This document shows, piece by piece, positions 8,415 to 18,280 of a DNA stretch of 56,434 nt. Source of the stretch: CAZKNF01 sp964554105 (GTDB taxonomy: Bacteria > Bacteroidota > Rhodothermia > Rhodothermales > VXPQ01); NCBI GenBank assembly GCA_964554105.1, contig CAZKNF010000016.1, positions 1 to 56,434 of the forward strand, written 5' to 3'. Position 1 is the stretch's first letter, and the number at the start of each line of letters is the position of its first letter. The translations under genes were made by a program, and so were the position numbers. The notes beneath the pieces were generated by a model. The model worked only from the letters and a program-made list of their open reading frames with translations. It searched no databases and was not told the DNA's origin.

Positions 8415-10615
8415 ATGGCGACGGCGCAGCTGAGGGCGCGTCATCGGGCAGCAGTGTGTCTTTTATCCGCCGCGCTCCTTTTCGGATTTTCCGTGTCCGT
8501 TACAGCACAATCGATTGTTCTGCTCGAGCGCGATGCCGAAGTGTGGCTTCCGGATCAAACGGTTCGCGGCGCGTTGGAGGCGAGCGAAGCTACCGAGGGG
8601 TTCCTTTACGCCGGTGAGGACAGCACGGCATTCGAGGTCAATGACGGCGAGTTTGCGGTAGATGTCCGGCTTCAGCACGGGCTGAACCCCATGGTCGCCT
8701 GTGCCGGAGGGGCGTGCTCCGACACCCTCATCTGGGATCTCGGATATCAGCCCGCTCCCGAACCGTTCATCTGGGCGACGGTGGACGGCTCCGCCGTCAC
8801 GCTGCATTCGGAAATCGTCGACAGCTCGAATGCTGAGGTGGTGTCGTACGCCTGGGAGGAGGACCCGTCGAATCCGGGTGCGGCTAATCTGACGGCCACG
8901 GCCGATACGCAGGCCACGGCAGCGATTTCCGAATCGGCACCTACCGGTGAGTATTATTTCAATCTGGAAGTAGTCGATGCCGACGGCGTCGTCGGACGAG
9001 CGCGGACGTTTGTTACGGTGGACTCGACCGGCATTACGCCGTTCGACATCGAATCAGACCACGCCGCGTGGGTTGATGATGCGGTGATCTATGAAATCAC
9101 GCCGTACAACTTCTTCGAAAACGGGGATCTGTCCGTGATTACATCACGGCTTTCCGAGATCAAGGATCTTGGAGTAAATACAGTGTGGATTCAGCCGGTG
9201 TTCGAGACGGCGTTTGGCGGTCAGGGATACGACATCACCGACTACTTCGAGCTTAGACCGGACTACGGCACCGAGGAAGATCTGCACGAGTTGATAGATG
9301 AAGCCCACAGTCTGGATCTCAAAGTGCTGCTGGATTTCGTTCCGAACCACACTGCGCTGCTGCATCCCTATGCGCAGGATGCCATCGATGGCGGCGAGGA
9401 ATCGTATTACTACGACTTTTACCTGCGGGAAGAGGACAACGTAGCCTACTCGCAGCACTACAATCGTCTCAATCTCGGGGAGATGACGTTTCTCTACTAC
9501 TTCTGGACGGATCTGGTCATCATCGACCATGATAATCCGGATGTACAGCAGTGGATGATCGAAGCCGGACGCCGCTGGATTGAAGATTTCGACATCGACG
9601 GCTATCGAATCGATGCCGTCTGGGGTACGAATGCACGGACGCCGGAGATGATGCAGCGATGGCGCCACGCGCTAAAGCGATACAAGCCGGAGGTTTTGCT
9701 CCTGGGCGAGGACAAGGGCACGCGTCCGGAGTCGTTCGAAAACCGATTCGACGTCGCGTATGACTGGTTTGCAGAGGAGAGTTGGGTGTCTCACTGGACA
9801 TGGCAGACGGACTACAGTGAATCTGTCAATCTGACTGTCTTCAATGACACGGATGAGGATGATCGAGCCGATAGGCTGCATTACGCCCTCACGAATGCAG
9901 GGCAGGGGTGGCATCCGGACGCAAAGATCCTCCGCTTCATGGAGAACAACGACACGTTCCGGTTCATCAGGCACCACGGCCTCGAGCGAACCGAAATGGC
10001 TGCCGCACTGCTCTTCGCTCTGCCCGGTGTGCCTCTCGTCTACAACGGGCAGGAGATCGGATTCGATCGGCATCCATACCAGACGAATAGCATCTTCGAC
10101 TACGGCGAATCGATGGAGGAGCAGGACGAATACGGCCTATATCCCCTCTATGAACGGCTTATCGCGATCCGCGATCAGTTCCCCGTGCTGTCCAGCGACA
10201 ACTTCGAGCGCGTGGACGTGCTGACGTCAGCCGAAGATTATGTCTATGCCTTTCGGCGCTGGGAAGGCACGGACAATATCGTTGGTGTGACCAATATGGT
10301 CGANNNNNNNNNNNNNNNNNNNNNNNNNNNNNNNNNNNNNNNNNNNNNNNNNNNNNNNNNNNNNNNNNNNNNNNNNNNNNNNNNNNNNNNNNNNNNNNNN
10401 NNNCGATCGCATTCGAGGTGCCTCGCTCGGGCCGTGTCGGGCTGGTGGTGTACGACGTACTCGGTCGGGCGGTCACGACGCTTGCGGACGAGGATCTTGC
10501 TGCCGGGCGCCACGAAGTGCGATTCGATGGCAGCGGGCTCGCCAGCGGCGTGTACGTCTACCGGCTGACGTTTGAGGGGCAATCCACGACGCGGCGCATG
10601 ATGTTGGTAAAATAA
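8415..10615 (+). CDS. T9SS-exported GH13 alpha-amylase family protein, interrupted by assembly gap
   Basis: Start chosen at the ATG at 8415, which gives a clean signal peptide (AVCLLSAALLFGFSVSVTA); an in-frame ATG exists at 8361. An N-terminal beta domain is followed by the GH13 barrel: NTVWIQPVFE, region I DFVPNHT, nucleophile region DGYRIDAVWG, acid/base region LLLGEDKG, and MENNDTFRF for the third carboxylate. All three catalytic acids are therefore present. The 100-N gap at 10304-10403 removes part of the C-terminal beta domain, and the frame changes across it because the N count is nominal. After the gap (frame from 10406) the sequence VGLVVYDVLGRAV ... ASGVYVYRL ... MMLVK is a T9SS type A sorting domain. 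The enzyme should be surface-attached or secreted and act on starch-like glucans. Confidence 0.85.
10304..10403. other. Assembly gap of 100 N inside the amylase gene
   Basis: Exactly 100 N, the conventional size for a gap of unknown length. The flanks do not share sequence, so real bases are probably missing. The coding frame before and after the gap differs, as expected for an arbitrary gap length. Confidence 0.98.
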
Positions 10616-10647
10616 GGTTCACGTAACGTCAGACAAGCGATGTGCAC

Positions 10648-11112
10648 ATGAAGCGAACCACAATACGGCGAATCGATGACGAGGCGTTCCGCCGGTACGG
10701 CTCAGTAGCCGTGTGTCCAGCTGGGCCGCCGCTGGCGGAGGACGCAACATTCAAGTACTGGTCGGATGCAGGAAACTATCGAATCGAGGGAGAGACGGAG
10801 ATCGGATTTTGCACGGTCTACAGCCAGGATCGGGATATCGTCGATTGGATGGAGCAGCACGCGCGTTCGCCGGAGATCATCATCCCGATAGACAGCGCCG
10901 TTGTTCTGCCTGTGATGTCGGACGACGGGCAGGTAGACGCCTTTCTCATCGAGCCCGGTGAGGCCGTCGTGATCGGCGAAGACGTTCGGCACAGTGCCTG
11001 CAAACCGTTTGGCAGCGACGAGGCTGCATACTTTGTCATTTTCCGGCGCGGCACGCCCCAGGAGGATGTCACCAAGATGGATATCGAACCTGTTAGCATC
11101 GACTCGGCATGA
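10648..11112 (+). CDS. Ureidoglycolate-lyase-like (AllA-type) cupin
   Basis: 154 residues from the ATG at 10648 (a GTG lies two codons upstream). The middle of the protein resembles AllA-family cupins: MEQHARSPEIIIPID, then FLIEPGEAVVI and GEDVRHSACKPF, where the conserved His residues and the Pro-Gly turn of a jelly-roll fold are seen. True AllA enzymes split ureidoglycolate, but the neighbours are sugar-active enzymes, so this copy may bind or isomerise a sugar acid instead. It overlaps the next gene by 4 bases (ATGA), which suggests translational coupling. The family match is moderate and the substrate is not known. Confidence 0.55.
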   Translation: MKRTTIRRIDDEAFRRYGSVAVCPAGPPLAEDATFKYWSDAGNYRIEGETEIGFCTVYSQDRDIVDWMEQHARSPEIIIPIDSAVVLPVMSDDGQVDAFLIEPGEAVVIGEDVRHSACKPFGSDEAAYFVIFRRGTPQEDVTKMDIEPVSIDSA

Positions 11113-12821
11113 GTGTATTTACGGTAAGTTCGGATGGACTGCGTCTCGAGATCGACGCCGAAAATCCGCTGCATATTCGGCGCATCGTTCACATTTCTTC
11201 CGGTCGGGAGATTGCCACGGGTACGATGCAGCGATTTCTCGTTCGCACGCCCGAGCGGCTTTCGGATCCTTACTTCTTGACGGAATTGGCGTCCGTAGAT
11301 ATTGCTGAAGGTGCGCTGTCCTTCGTTTTGACGGATCCAGACGAAAAATTTCGCTTGACGTGCCGAATAGCGCTTGGAAGTGAAGGAGTCGAGTGGCGGG
11401 CTTCTTTAGAGGAATCGGACCCCACGTGGATGCTCGAATGGCGGATTGAAAATCTCCACGTGCGCGGTGTAGTAGTGCCTGCTCTTGGCGGACAGGTGCT
11501 CACGGCCGACATGCCGGCAGGTGCGTCCGTTGCCTACAAGTATCCGTTTTGGTGGCAGTCTCAGTTTGCCGTCGGGGAGATCGACGATCGAGACGGAGTG
11601 TGGATACGCACGATGGATGTCGATCCGCGCCTCAAGGTGCTGCGCGTACGGCGGCCGGAATCGGAGCCGAATCGGTTTACGATTGGCCTCGGCATTGAGG
11701 CGGATGGGCCGCTCGAGGGTGCATCGCTTTCTGCATCGTGGTATCTCGACGGGTACACGGGCACGTGGAGAGCGCCTGCGGATCGACATCGGGAATGGAT
11801 TCGCGATGCGTTCGATGTCCACGCCTATGCGGAGCATCCGCATTTTCCTCCATGGGCAAATGACGTGAATTTCATCCTCGAGATCTGGGGGATGAGCAAA
11901 GAGGCGCCGGAGCCGAGACATACGTTCGAGGACATGATCGAACGTGTGCGGGAGTTCGCCAAGTATCACGACCCGGCGAAGACGCTGCTGTATCTGCCCG
12001 GATTCGCCGAAGAGGGAATCGACTCGAATGCTCCCGACTACAATCCCGCGCCAAAATGCGGCGGCCGGGAGAAATTCAAAGTACTCATCGATGAGGCGCA
12101 CGACCTCGGATACCGCGTGATGATCCACACGAACGTGCTTGCGCTGGCGTATTCACATCCACTGTATGAGCGGTTCCGGGAATACCAGGTGATAGACTGT
12201 TTCGGCCGGTTGCAGGGCTGGGGCAACGACATCGACGGCGACTGGCTTCAGGAGCCGTTTTTCGCCTATATGAATCCCGGTTTCGTGGAATGGACGGAGC
12301 ACATGAAGGGGGTGTTCGAAGATCTGATCGACTCCTTCGGTATCGACGGCATATTTCTCGACCAGACGCTGCTCGCGTTCAATGTCGGGCGCGGCCCGAA
12401 CTTCGTCCGCGGGATGCGGGAGCACGTTCAGCGCCTGCAGAAGGCGTATCCCCGGGTGCTGTTCGCCGGGGAGGGCTTTCACGAGCAGAACGTGAGCGCA
12501 CTGCCGATGACGCAGATCCATGGCATCGACAGTATAGCCGGTATTCACGGCCTGGAGGGGGCGCGAGAGTGGCGCAGAGTGCATCCAGTGTCTTCCTATG
12601 TATTTGGCCCATTCACGCGTTTGATGGCTCACCTTCTCACCAAACACCCAACCAGCACGGTATACGAGCGGCAGGAGGAAGCGTACGAGGAGCTCGGAAT
12701 AATACCGGCTCTCGTGCTGTACAACAAATCTCACGAGATCGACGTGCCGCAGCTTCAGCGGATGCTGGAACGAACGCGTGCACTCGACAGCGAACGACAT
12801 AACCTGGTCCAGGCCACATGA
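11109..12821 (+). CDS. DUF6259-like TIM-barrel glycoside hydrolase
   Basis: 570 residues, no signal peptide. The N-terminal 230 residues are beta-rich, as in the supersandwich domain of several glycosidase families. The barrel part contains NFILEIWGMSKE, a GYRVMIHTNVLAL strand, YMNPGFVEWTEHM, FGIDGIFLDQTLLAFN and VLFAGEGFHEQN. The aspartate in IFLDQ and glutamate in AGEGF are candidate catalytic residues by analogy with clan GH-D/GH101-like barrels. I place it near DUF6259 proteins by pattern only. It starts inside the stop of the cupin gene and ends with a 4-base overlap with the next isomerase gene, so the three genes are one coupled unit. Substrate unknown. Confidence 0.6.
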   Translation: MSVFTVSSDGLRLEIDAENPLHIRRIVHISSGREIATGTMQRFLVRTPERLSDPYFLTELASVDIAEGALSFVLTDPDEKFRLTCRIALGSEGVEWRASLEESDPTWMLEWRIENLHVRGVVVPALGGQVLTADMPAGASVAYKYPFWWQSQFAVGEIDDRDGVWIRTMDVDPRLKVLRVRRPESEPNRFTIGLGIEADGPLEGASLSASWYLDGYTGTWRAPADRHREWIRDAFDVHAYAEHPHFPPWANDVNFILEIWGMSKEAPEPRHTFEDMIERVREFAKYHDPAKTLLYLPGFAEEGIDSNAPDYNPAPKCGGREKFKVLIDEAHDLGYRVMIHTNVLALAYSHPLYERFREYQVIDCFGRLQGWGNDIDGDWLQEPFFAYMNPGFVEWTEHMKGVFEDLIDSFGIDGIFLDQTLLAFNVGRGPNFVRGMREHVQRLQKAYPRVLFAGEGFHEQNVSALPMTQIHGIDSIAGIHGLEGAREWRRVHPVSSYVFGPFTRLMAHLLTKHPTSTVYERQEEAYEELGIIPALVLYNKSHEIDVPQLQRMLERTRALDSERHNLVQAT

Positions 12822-13735
12822 AGATCGGCTTTCTAACAGCATGCCTTCCCGGAGTCCCGTTCGACGAACTCGTCGCCTGGGCCGCGGGCGAGGGGTTTGA
12901 AAGCATCGAGCTTGCGGCGTGGCCCGTCGATTCGAAGCGCGGCGGCGTAGCCGGGCAGATCGACGTGGCTCGTCTCGCGCCTGACGAGGCGGCGCAGGCG
13001 CGTGACGTGCTGCGCGAGCATGATCTGTCGATCTCAGCGATGGCCTATTACGAGAACAATCTGCACCCCGATCTGTCCCTTCGCCGAGAGTACCACGAGC
13101 ACCTGCGGAGAGTCATCGACGCGGCCGAGATGCTCGGGGTACCGCTGGTGGGTACGTTTGTCGGTGCCTGGGCCGGAAATCCGTCCGAGATTATCCGTGC
13201 GGCGGGCGCGCTGTTTCGTGATCTGGTATCGTACGCGTCAGACCGCGGCGTGAAGCTGATGATCGAGAACTGCCCCATGGACAACTGGGTGCAGTGGGGC
13301 CTGCCTGGAAACTACGCGTACTCTCCCGAGCTCTGGGATGCGCTCTTCAACGAGGTCCCGGACGGCCTCGGTCTGAATTTCGACCCCTCGCATCTGTACT
13401 GGCTTCAGATCGATTACCTTCGCGCCGCACGAGAGTATGCGTCAAAGATCTATTATGCGCACGCGAAGGACGCCGAGTTTGTTGAGGAAGGCGGATACCG
13501 CTACGGCGTGCTGGCCGAGCAGCTCGGTGGGAATCCCTGGCGGTCGGGCTGGTGGCGGTACCGCATGCCCGGCAGCGGAGGCGTCGATTGGGAGGCGTTC
13601 ATAACGACGCTACGGGATGTCGGCTACGATGAGGTTCTTTCGATCGAGCACGAGGATCCCGAGTACGAAGGGAGCGAGGAAAAAGTCAAAGAGGGTCTGC
13701 AAATCGGCCTTCGCCATCTCGCTGACATCGTTTGA
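12818..13735 (+). CDS. Sugar phosphate isomerase/epimerase (xylose-isomerase-like TIM barrel)
   Basis: 305 residues, cytoplasmic. The start MKIGFLTACLPGVPFDELVAWAAGEGFESIEL is typical of the AP-endonuclease-2/xylose-isomerase-like family (pattern: short beta strand, then a helix with a GxxxIEL end). Metal-binding positions are visible in VKLMIENCPM (Glu), LNFDPSHLYW (Asp and His), YYAHAKDAEF (His, Asp) and LSIEHEDPEY (Glu), the usual set for one divalent metal. The start overlaps the preceding stop (ATGA). It probably interconverts a keto and aldo sugar or an inosose released by the upstream hydrolase; the specific reaction cannot be read from sequence. Confidence 0.78.
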   Translation: MKIGFLTACLPGVPFDELVAWAAGEGFESIELAAWPVDSKRGGVAGQIDVARLAPDEAAQARDVLREHDLSISAMAYYENNLHPDLSLRREYHEHLRRVIDAAEMLGVPLVGTFVGAWAGNPSEIIRAAGALFRDLVSYASDRGVKLMIENCPMDNWVQWGLPGNYAYSPELWDALFNEVPDGLGLNFDPSHLYWLQIDYLRAAREYASKIYYAHAKDAEFVEEGGYRYGVLAEQLGGNPWRSGWWRYRMPGSGGVDWEAFITTLRDVGYDEVLSIEHEDPEYEGSEEKVKEGLQIGLRHLADIV

Positions 13736-13883
13736 CAAAGACGCCCACGGCCCGAACATTCACCCGTCGATCTTCCCCTCGCGCATGCGGACGGCGAGCG
13801 GCGTCGCTCATCTTGCTACATGCGTTGGTCTCCCTGATCATCGCCGCATTTCCGGAGCAGTCGCCGTGGCGTGCCCAAAAAGG

Positions 13884-13970
13884 GATCGTAACAGCTTTGT
13901 AGACGATCCTTTACCACCTGCTCACAAGTAGCCGGGCACAGCAGCAAAGTACGCTTGTACCTTCTACACG
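13884..13970 (+). promoter_or_regulatory. Leader motif ahead of the glycoconjugate cluster
   Basis: This leader contains GATCGTAACAGC (13884-13895) and a later TGCTCACAAG (13919-13928), then GTACCTTCTACA (13957-13968). The same two later words in the same order and nearly the same spacing (38 versus 37 bases) recur upstream of the CgeB-like gene at 24936. GATCG is also repeated inverted as CGATC at 13904-13908. It may be a promoter or operator shared by both transcripts. No classical -35/-10 pair was recognised. Confidence 0.35.
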
Positions 13971-14010
13971 TCACGGTAAATCTGTTGGTGTGAAAGAAGG
14001 AGGTGAAGAG

Positions 14011-15129
14011 GTGGGGAGAAGGGTGCTTATCACCGGCGGAGCGGGTTTTATCGGGTCGCACGTCGCCGACGAACTGCTTGCGGAAGGATACGACGTGCGA
14101 GCGCTTGACAGTCTGGCGGTGCAGGTTCACGGCGCACTGGCAAGCAGGCCCGAATACCTCGATTCCAACGTCGAACTCATCGTGGGGGACGTTCGGGATC
14201 CCGAGATGGTTCGTGCTGCACTCGACGGCGTGGACGCAGTGCTGCACTTGGCTGCCGTCGTAGGAGTCGGGCAGAGCATGTACGAGATCGAACGCTATAC
14301 GAGCGTTAATGACGTCGGTACGGCCGTTCTTCTCGAAGCGGTGAACGATATGCCCGTCGAGCGCCTCGTCGTGGCGTCCAGCATGAGCATCTACGGCGAG
14401 GGCCTGTGCAGCGGCGCGAACGGCACGCCGGTGACACCGCGCGACCGCTCTCTCGAGCAGCTGCGGGCCGGTCGCTGGGAGCTGATGGATGAGAATGGGA
14501 ACGCCCTGACTCCGTGTCCCACACCCGAGACAAAAGAACCGTCGCTCGCATCCGTATACGCGCTGACGAAATACGACCAGGAACGCCTGTGCCTGATGTT
14601 TGGGCGAGCATACGACATCGATACCGTTGCGCTGCGCTTCTTCAACGTGTACGGTCCGCGGCAGGCGCTGTCAAATCCATACACAGGCGTTCTGGCAATC
14701 TTTGCTTCGCGCCTTCTCAACGGAAGACCTCCGCTGATTTTTGAGGACGGCAACCAGAAGCGTGACTTCGTCAGTGTGCATGACGTCAGCAGGGCGTGCC
14801 GCCTTGCGCTCGAGGTGCCGGACGCGGCGGGACAGGTGTTTAATGTAGGCAGTGGCCGCAACTATACGGTCCGCGAGATCGCGGAAAAGGCCGCTGCAGT
14901 CCTCGGTGCACATGACGTTGAACCGGAAGTCACGGGGAAATATCGGATGGGCGATATACGCCATTGTTTCGCTGACATCAGCCGCGCGCGGAGCGTGCTT
15001 GGATATGATCCGCAAATCAGCTTGAGCGAAGGACTTGAGGAGCTTGCCGGCTGGCTCGAGGGCCGCGTCGCGGAAGACTATGTCGATGCCGCAAGTGAAG
15101 AGCTGACGGAACGCGGACTTACAGTTTAG
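14011..15129 (+). CDS. NAD-dependent sugar epimerase/dehydratase (extended SDR)
   Basis: 372 residues from the GTG at 14011. This start is chosen because AAGGAGGT at 13997-14004 sits 6 bases before it and the Rossmann strand follows at once (RVLITGGAGFIGSH); an in-frame GTG at 13990 lacks a ribosome site. Motifs: GGAGFIG for NAD(P), LHLAAVVGVGQSM, SSMSIYGEG for the active-site Ser, and SVYALTKYDQE with the YxxxK pair. The substrate-binding part has LRFFNVYGPRQ. It most resembles UDP-glucose 4-epimerase/dTDP-sugar dehydratase relatives. First gene of the glycoconjugate cluster; the coupled next gene begins 9 bases after its stop. Confidence 0.85.
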   Translation: MGRRVLITGGAGFIGSHVADELLAEGYDVRALDSLAVQVHGALASRPEYLDSNVELIVGDVRDPEMVRAALDGVDAVLHLAAVVGVGQSMYEIERYTSVNDVGTAVLLEAVNDMPVERLVVASSMSIYGEGLCSGANGTPVTPRDRSLEQLRAGRWELMDENGNALTPCPTPETKEPSLASVYALTKYDQERLCLMFGRAYDIDTVALRFFNVYGPRQALSNPYTGVLAIFASRLLNGRPPLIFEDGNQKRDFVSVHDVSRACRLALEVPDAAGQVFNVGSGRNYTVREIAEKAAAVLGAHDVEPEVTGKYRMGDIRHCFADISRARSVLGYDPQISLSEGLEELAGWLEGRVAEDYVDAASEELTERGLTV

Positions 15130-15138
15130 GAGGCGACG

Positions 15139-17262
15139 ATGAGCGATCAACGCAGGAGCGGACCGCTACCGACTATCGGCGCAATCGAATGGTTTCGGCC
15201 GGGTGAGCATCAGCGCGTCGAGCGCGTTCTCGCTGACATGAAGCAGCTGAACTTGGTCCACCTGCGGACCGGCTTTTCCTGGGCGGATTACTGCACGCCC
15301 GCCGGGCGCTCGTGGTATGAGTGGCTCATGAAGCGGCTCTCACCGGAGGTCGACATCCTGCCGTGCTTCACGTATACACCGCCCTCGCTGGGCATCGAGC
15401 CAAAAACCGCCTCTCCGCCTCGAAATCCGAAAGACTACGCTGACTTCATCGATCAGATCATCACGCGTTTTGGTGAACACTTCGAGTGGATGGAGCTGTG
15501 GAACGAGCCGAACAATCTGAATGATTGGGATTGGAGGATGGATCCAAACTGGGCCATTTTCCGCGAAATGATAGTCGGGGCGGCGAATTGGAGTCGCGAG
15601 CGAGGAATGAAGACGGTTTTGGGCGGAATGTGTCCGACGGATCCCGGATGGCTGGATCTCCTTGCGCGGCACGATGTGCTGAAATACTTCGATGCGGTCG
15701 GGATTCACGGTTTTCCCGGTACATGGGAGTACGACTGGTCGGATTGGGATGTGCCCGTCTCGAAGGTGAGAGAGGTTCTGAACCGACATGAAGTCGACGC
15801 TGAGGTCTGGATCACCGAAGCGGGCTATTCGACGTGGCAGCACGACGAGTTTGCACAGATGGAAGCGTTCATCGACGTGATCCAGGCGCCCGCCGAGCGC
15901 GTCTACTGGTATTCGGCGCACGACCTTCATCCCACGCTTCCGCATCAGGACGGATTTCACGCTGACGAGCGGCACTATCACTTCGGACTTTTCCGCAGCG
16001 ATGGCCGGCCGAAGCTCCTTTCTCGTCTGTGGTCGGAGGGTGGGATTTCCGCCGTGCAGGATCTGGGGGACCTTGGAAAACGCCATGGCGCCCGAACCCT
16101 TAGAGATTCACCTCAGCATGCGGGTGGGAACGGAAGGATGAACGGTGATTCGACAAACGGTCATAAGCCCGGCGCGCTGAGTCCCTTCCGATCGGTGGGC
16201 ATCCGGACGAATGGCGCCTCGAAACGGCCATACACCCTCATCACGGGTGGTGCTGGATTCATCGGCACCAATCTGGCAGAGCGGCTACTGGACGAAGGGC
16301 GGCGCGTTCGGCTCTTCGACAGTTTGGCCCGTCCGGGGGTCGAGAAAAATCTTAGATGGCTGTGCGACCGATATGGGGATCGGGTGGATGTCCAGATTGA
16401 AGACATTCGAGATCCATGGGCCGTCTACGACGCGGTCGTGGGGGCGGACAGGATATTCCACTTTGCGGCGCAGGTTGCTGTCACCGCATCCGTGGAGAAT
16501 CCCCGCGAGGATTTCGACATAAATGCTGGAGGAACGTTGAATGTGCTCGAGGCGCTGCGCAAGCTCGGTGAGCCGCCGCCCCTCCTTTTCACATCTACAA
16601 ACAAAGTCTACGGCGCGCTCGACGACATTCGGCTGGACGTGAACGGGTCGGCCTATTTACCGCTAGAAGAAGAGCACGCGTCAGGAATCGGACCCGAGCG
16701 TCCGCTCGATTTCGAGAGCCCGTACGGCTGTTCGAAAGGAGCGGCGGACGAATACATTCTCGACTATTCGCGGATTTTCGGCCTATCGACCGTCGTCTTC
16801 CGAATGAGCTGTATCTACGGGCCGCATCAATTCGGGACTGAGGATCAGGGTTGGATCGCCCATTTCATGCTTCGCGTGCTGCGCGGTGAGCCGATTACGA
16901 TCTTCGGCGACGGTCGCCAGGTTCGCGACATCCTGTACGTCGACGATCTCATCCAAGGAATGCTTGCCGCGACGGATGAGATGGAAGGTGTCCGCGGTCG
17001 TGCATTCAATGTCGGAGGCGGTCCGGAACGTGCCGTGAGCCTGCTCCAGGTGATCGACATTCTCGAGGAGCTGCACGGCGGTTTGCCAGACGTTGTGTTT
17101 ACCGAATGGCGGCCGAGTGATCAGAAGTACTATGTGTCGGACACGAGCCAGCTCCAGTGGGCTACGGGCTGGCGTCCCGAGGTAGGGGTTCACGAAGGAA
17201 TTCGCCGCCTTTACGATTGGCTCGTGGAAAGTCCAACAGACATCTTGCAGCTTACGCACTAG
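15139..17262 (+). CDS. Fusion: GH-A-type glycosidase domain + sugar-nucleotide epimerase
   Basis: 707 residues with a strong ribosome site (AGGAGG, 6-base spacing). Residues 12-300 form a clan GH-A barrel of GH39/GH5 type: HLRTGFSWADY, FTYTPPSLGI, acid/base Glu123 in ELWNEPNN, and nucleophile Glu227 in WITEAGYST. No signal peptide is present. A polar linker (about 301-362) leads to an extended SDR domain: ITGGAGFIGTN (368-378), HFAAQVAVTASV, and YGCSK with Tyr529 and Lys533; this half resembles CDP-paratose/tyvelose 2-epimerases. A possible internal start is Met334 (base 16138). Joining a retaining glycosidase fold to an epimerase suggests substrate channelling or a non-hydrolytic role in assembly. 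The barrel has a circularly permuted relative at 26948. Confidence 0.82.
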   Translation: MSDQRRSGPLPTIGAIEWFRPGEHQRVERVLADMKQLNLVHLRTGFSWADYCTPAGRSWYEWLMKRLSPEVDILPCFTYTPPSLGIEPKTASPPRNPKDYADFIDQIITRFGEHFEWMELWNEPNNLNDWDWRMDPNWAIFREMIVGAANWSRERGMKTVLGGMCPTDPGWLDLLARHDVLKYFDAVGIHGFPGTWEYDWSDWDVPVSKVREVLNRHEVDAEVWITEAGYSTWQHDEFAQMEAFIDVIQAPAERVYWYSAHDLHPTLPHQDGFHADERHYHFGLFRSDGRPKLLSRLWSEGGISAVQDLGDLGKRHGARTLRDSPQHAGGNGRMNGDSTNGHKPGALSPFRSVGIRTNGASKRPYTLITGGAGFIGTNLAERLLDEGRRVRLFDSLARPGVEKNLRWLCDRYGDRVDVQIEDIRDPWAVYDAVVGADRIFHFAAQVAVTASVENPREDFDINAGGTLNVLEALRKLGEPPPLLFTSTNKVYGALDDIRLDVNGSAYLPLEEEHASGIGPERPLDFESPYGCSKGAADEYILDYSRIFGLSTVVFRMSCIYGPHQFGTEDQGWIAHFMLRVLRGEPITIFGDGRQVRDILYVDDLIQGMLAATDEMEGVRGRAFNVGGGPERAVSLLQVIDILEELHGGLPDVVFTEWRPSDQKYYVSDTSQLQWATGWRPEVGVHEGIRRLYDWLVESPTDILQLTH

Positions 17263-17266
17263 CCTC

Positions 17267-18280
17267 ATGGAATCAACGACCGCAAAGAGCCGCAAGCGTT
17301 CCAGAGACGGGAAGACGGACGTACGTGCGGCTATCCTCACTGCGCCGGGAACGGTGCGGGTCGAGAAGCGCCCGAGGCCCGAGCCGGAGCGGGGGCAGGT
17401 TCGCGTGCGCCTCGAAGGCTGCGGTGTGTGCGGTTCAAATCTCCCGCTGTGGGAGGGACGCGACTGGTTCGACTACCCGCGGGATCCCGGCACTCCCGGC
17501 CACGAGGGCTGGGGCGTCGTCGATGCGGTCGGGCATGATGTGGATGACCTCGCGCCCGGCGATCGCGTGGCGGTGCTCTCCTATTGCGCCTTCGCCGAGT
17601 TCGATGTGGCCAATCGGGACGCCGTCGTGCGGCTTCCCGGCTGGCTCGATGGGCGCGCGTTCCCCGGTGAGCCGCTTGGCTGTGCGATGAACGTGTTCCG
17701 ACGAGCGGATATCGAAGAGAATCACACGGTTGCAATCATCGGCATCGGATTTCTAGGAGCGCTGCTCACGCAGCTTGCTTCTTCTGCAGGTGCGCGGGTG
17801 ATTGCCATCTCGCGACGCCCGTTCTCGCTCGAAATCGCACGGGCGTGCGGCGCCGAAGCGACGATTCCGATGGACGATCATCAGGGCATCGTCGAGATCG
17901 TAAAGGAGATGACGGACGGCGCCATGTGCGACCGAGTTATCGAGGCTGTCGGCCTGCAGTGGCCGCTGGATCTTGCTGCTGAGCTTACGGCCGAGCGTGG
18001 ACGGCTCGTTGTTGCCGGGTATCATCAGGACGGGCAGAGAAACGTGAACATGCAGCTGTGGAACTGGCGTGGAATCGACGTCATCAACGCGCATGAACGG
18101 GATCCGTCGATGTATACCCGCGGCATCCGCGATGCGATCGGAGCCATCGATGAGGGGCGTCTCGATCCCTTTCCACTGTACACGCACACGCTCGATCTCG
18201 GGAATCTCGGCGAGGCGCTGAATCTTCTTCGCGATCGGCCCGACGGTTTTGTGAAAGCACTGATCAGAACCGACGCATGA
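17267..18280 (+). CDS. Zinc-dependent alcohol dehydrogenase (MDR family)
   Basis: 337 residues. The catalytic zinc ligands appear as CGVCGSN (first Cys) and GHEGWG (His-Glu). The four-cysteine structural zinc loop of classical alcohol dehydrogenases is absent: after GDRVAVLS there is only one Cys. The cofactor domain has IIGIGFLGALL, a GxGxxG-like Rossmann turn. Such enzymes oxidise a secondary hydroxyl of sugars or polyols with NAD(P). In this cluster it may oxidise inositol or a sugar ring. It starts 4 bases after the fusion gene's stop, and its stop overlaps the next start. Confidence 0.8.
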   Translation: MESTTAKSRKRSRDGKTDVRAAILTAPGTVRVEKRPRPEPERGQVRVRLEGCGVCGSNLPLWEGRDWFDYPRDPGTPGHEGWGVVDAVGHDVDDLAPGDRVAVLSYCAFAEFDVANRDAVVRLPGWLDGRAFPGEPLGCAMNVFRRADIEENHTVAIIGIGFLGALLTQLASSAGARVIAISRRPFSLEIARACGAEATIPMDDHQGIVEIVKEMTDGAMCDRVIEAVGLQWPLDLAAELTAERGRLVVAGYHQDGQRNVNMQLWNWRGIDVINAHERDPSMYTRGIRDAIGAIDEGRLDPFPLYTHTLDLGNLGEALNLLRDRPDGFVKALIRTDA

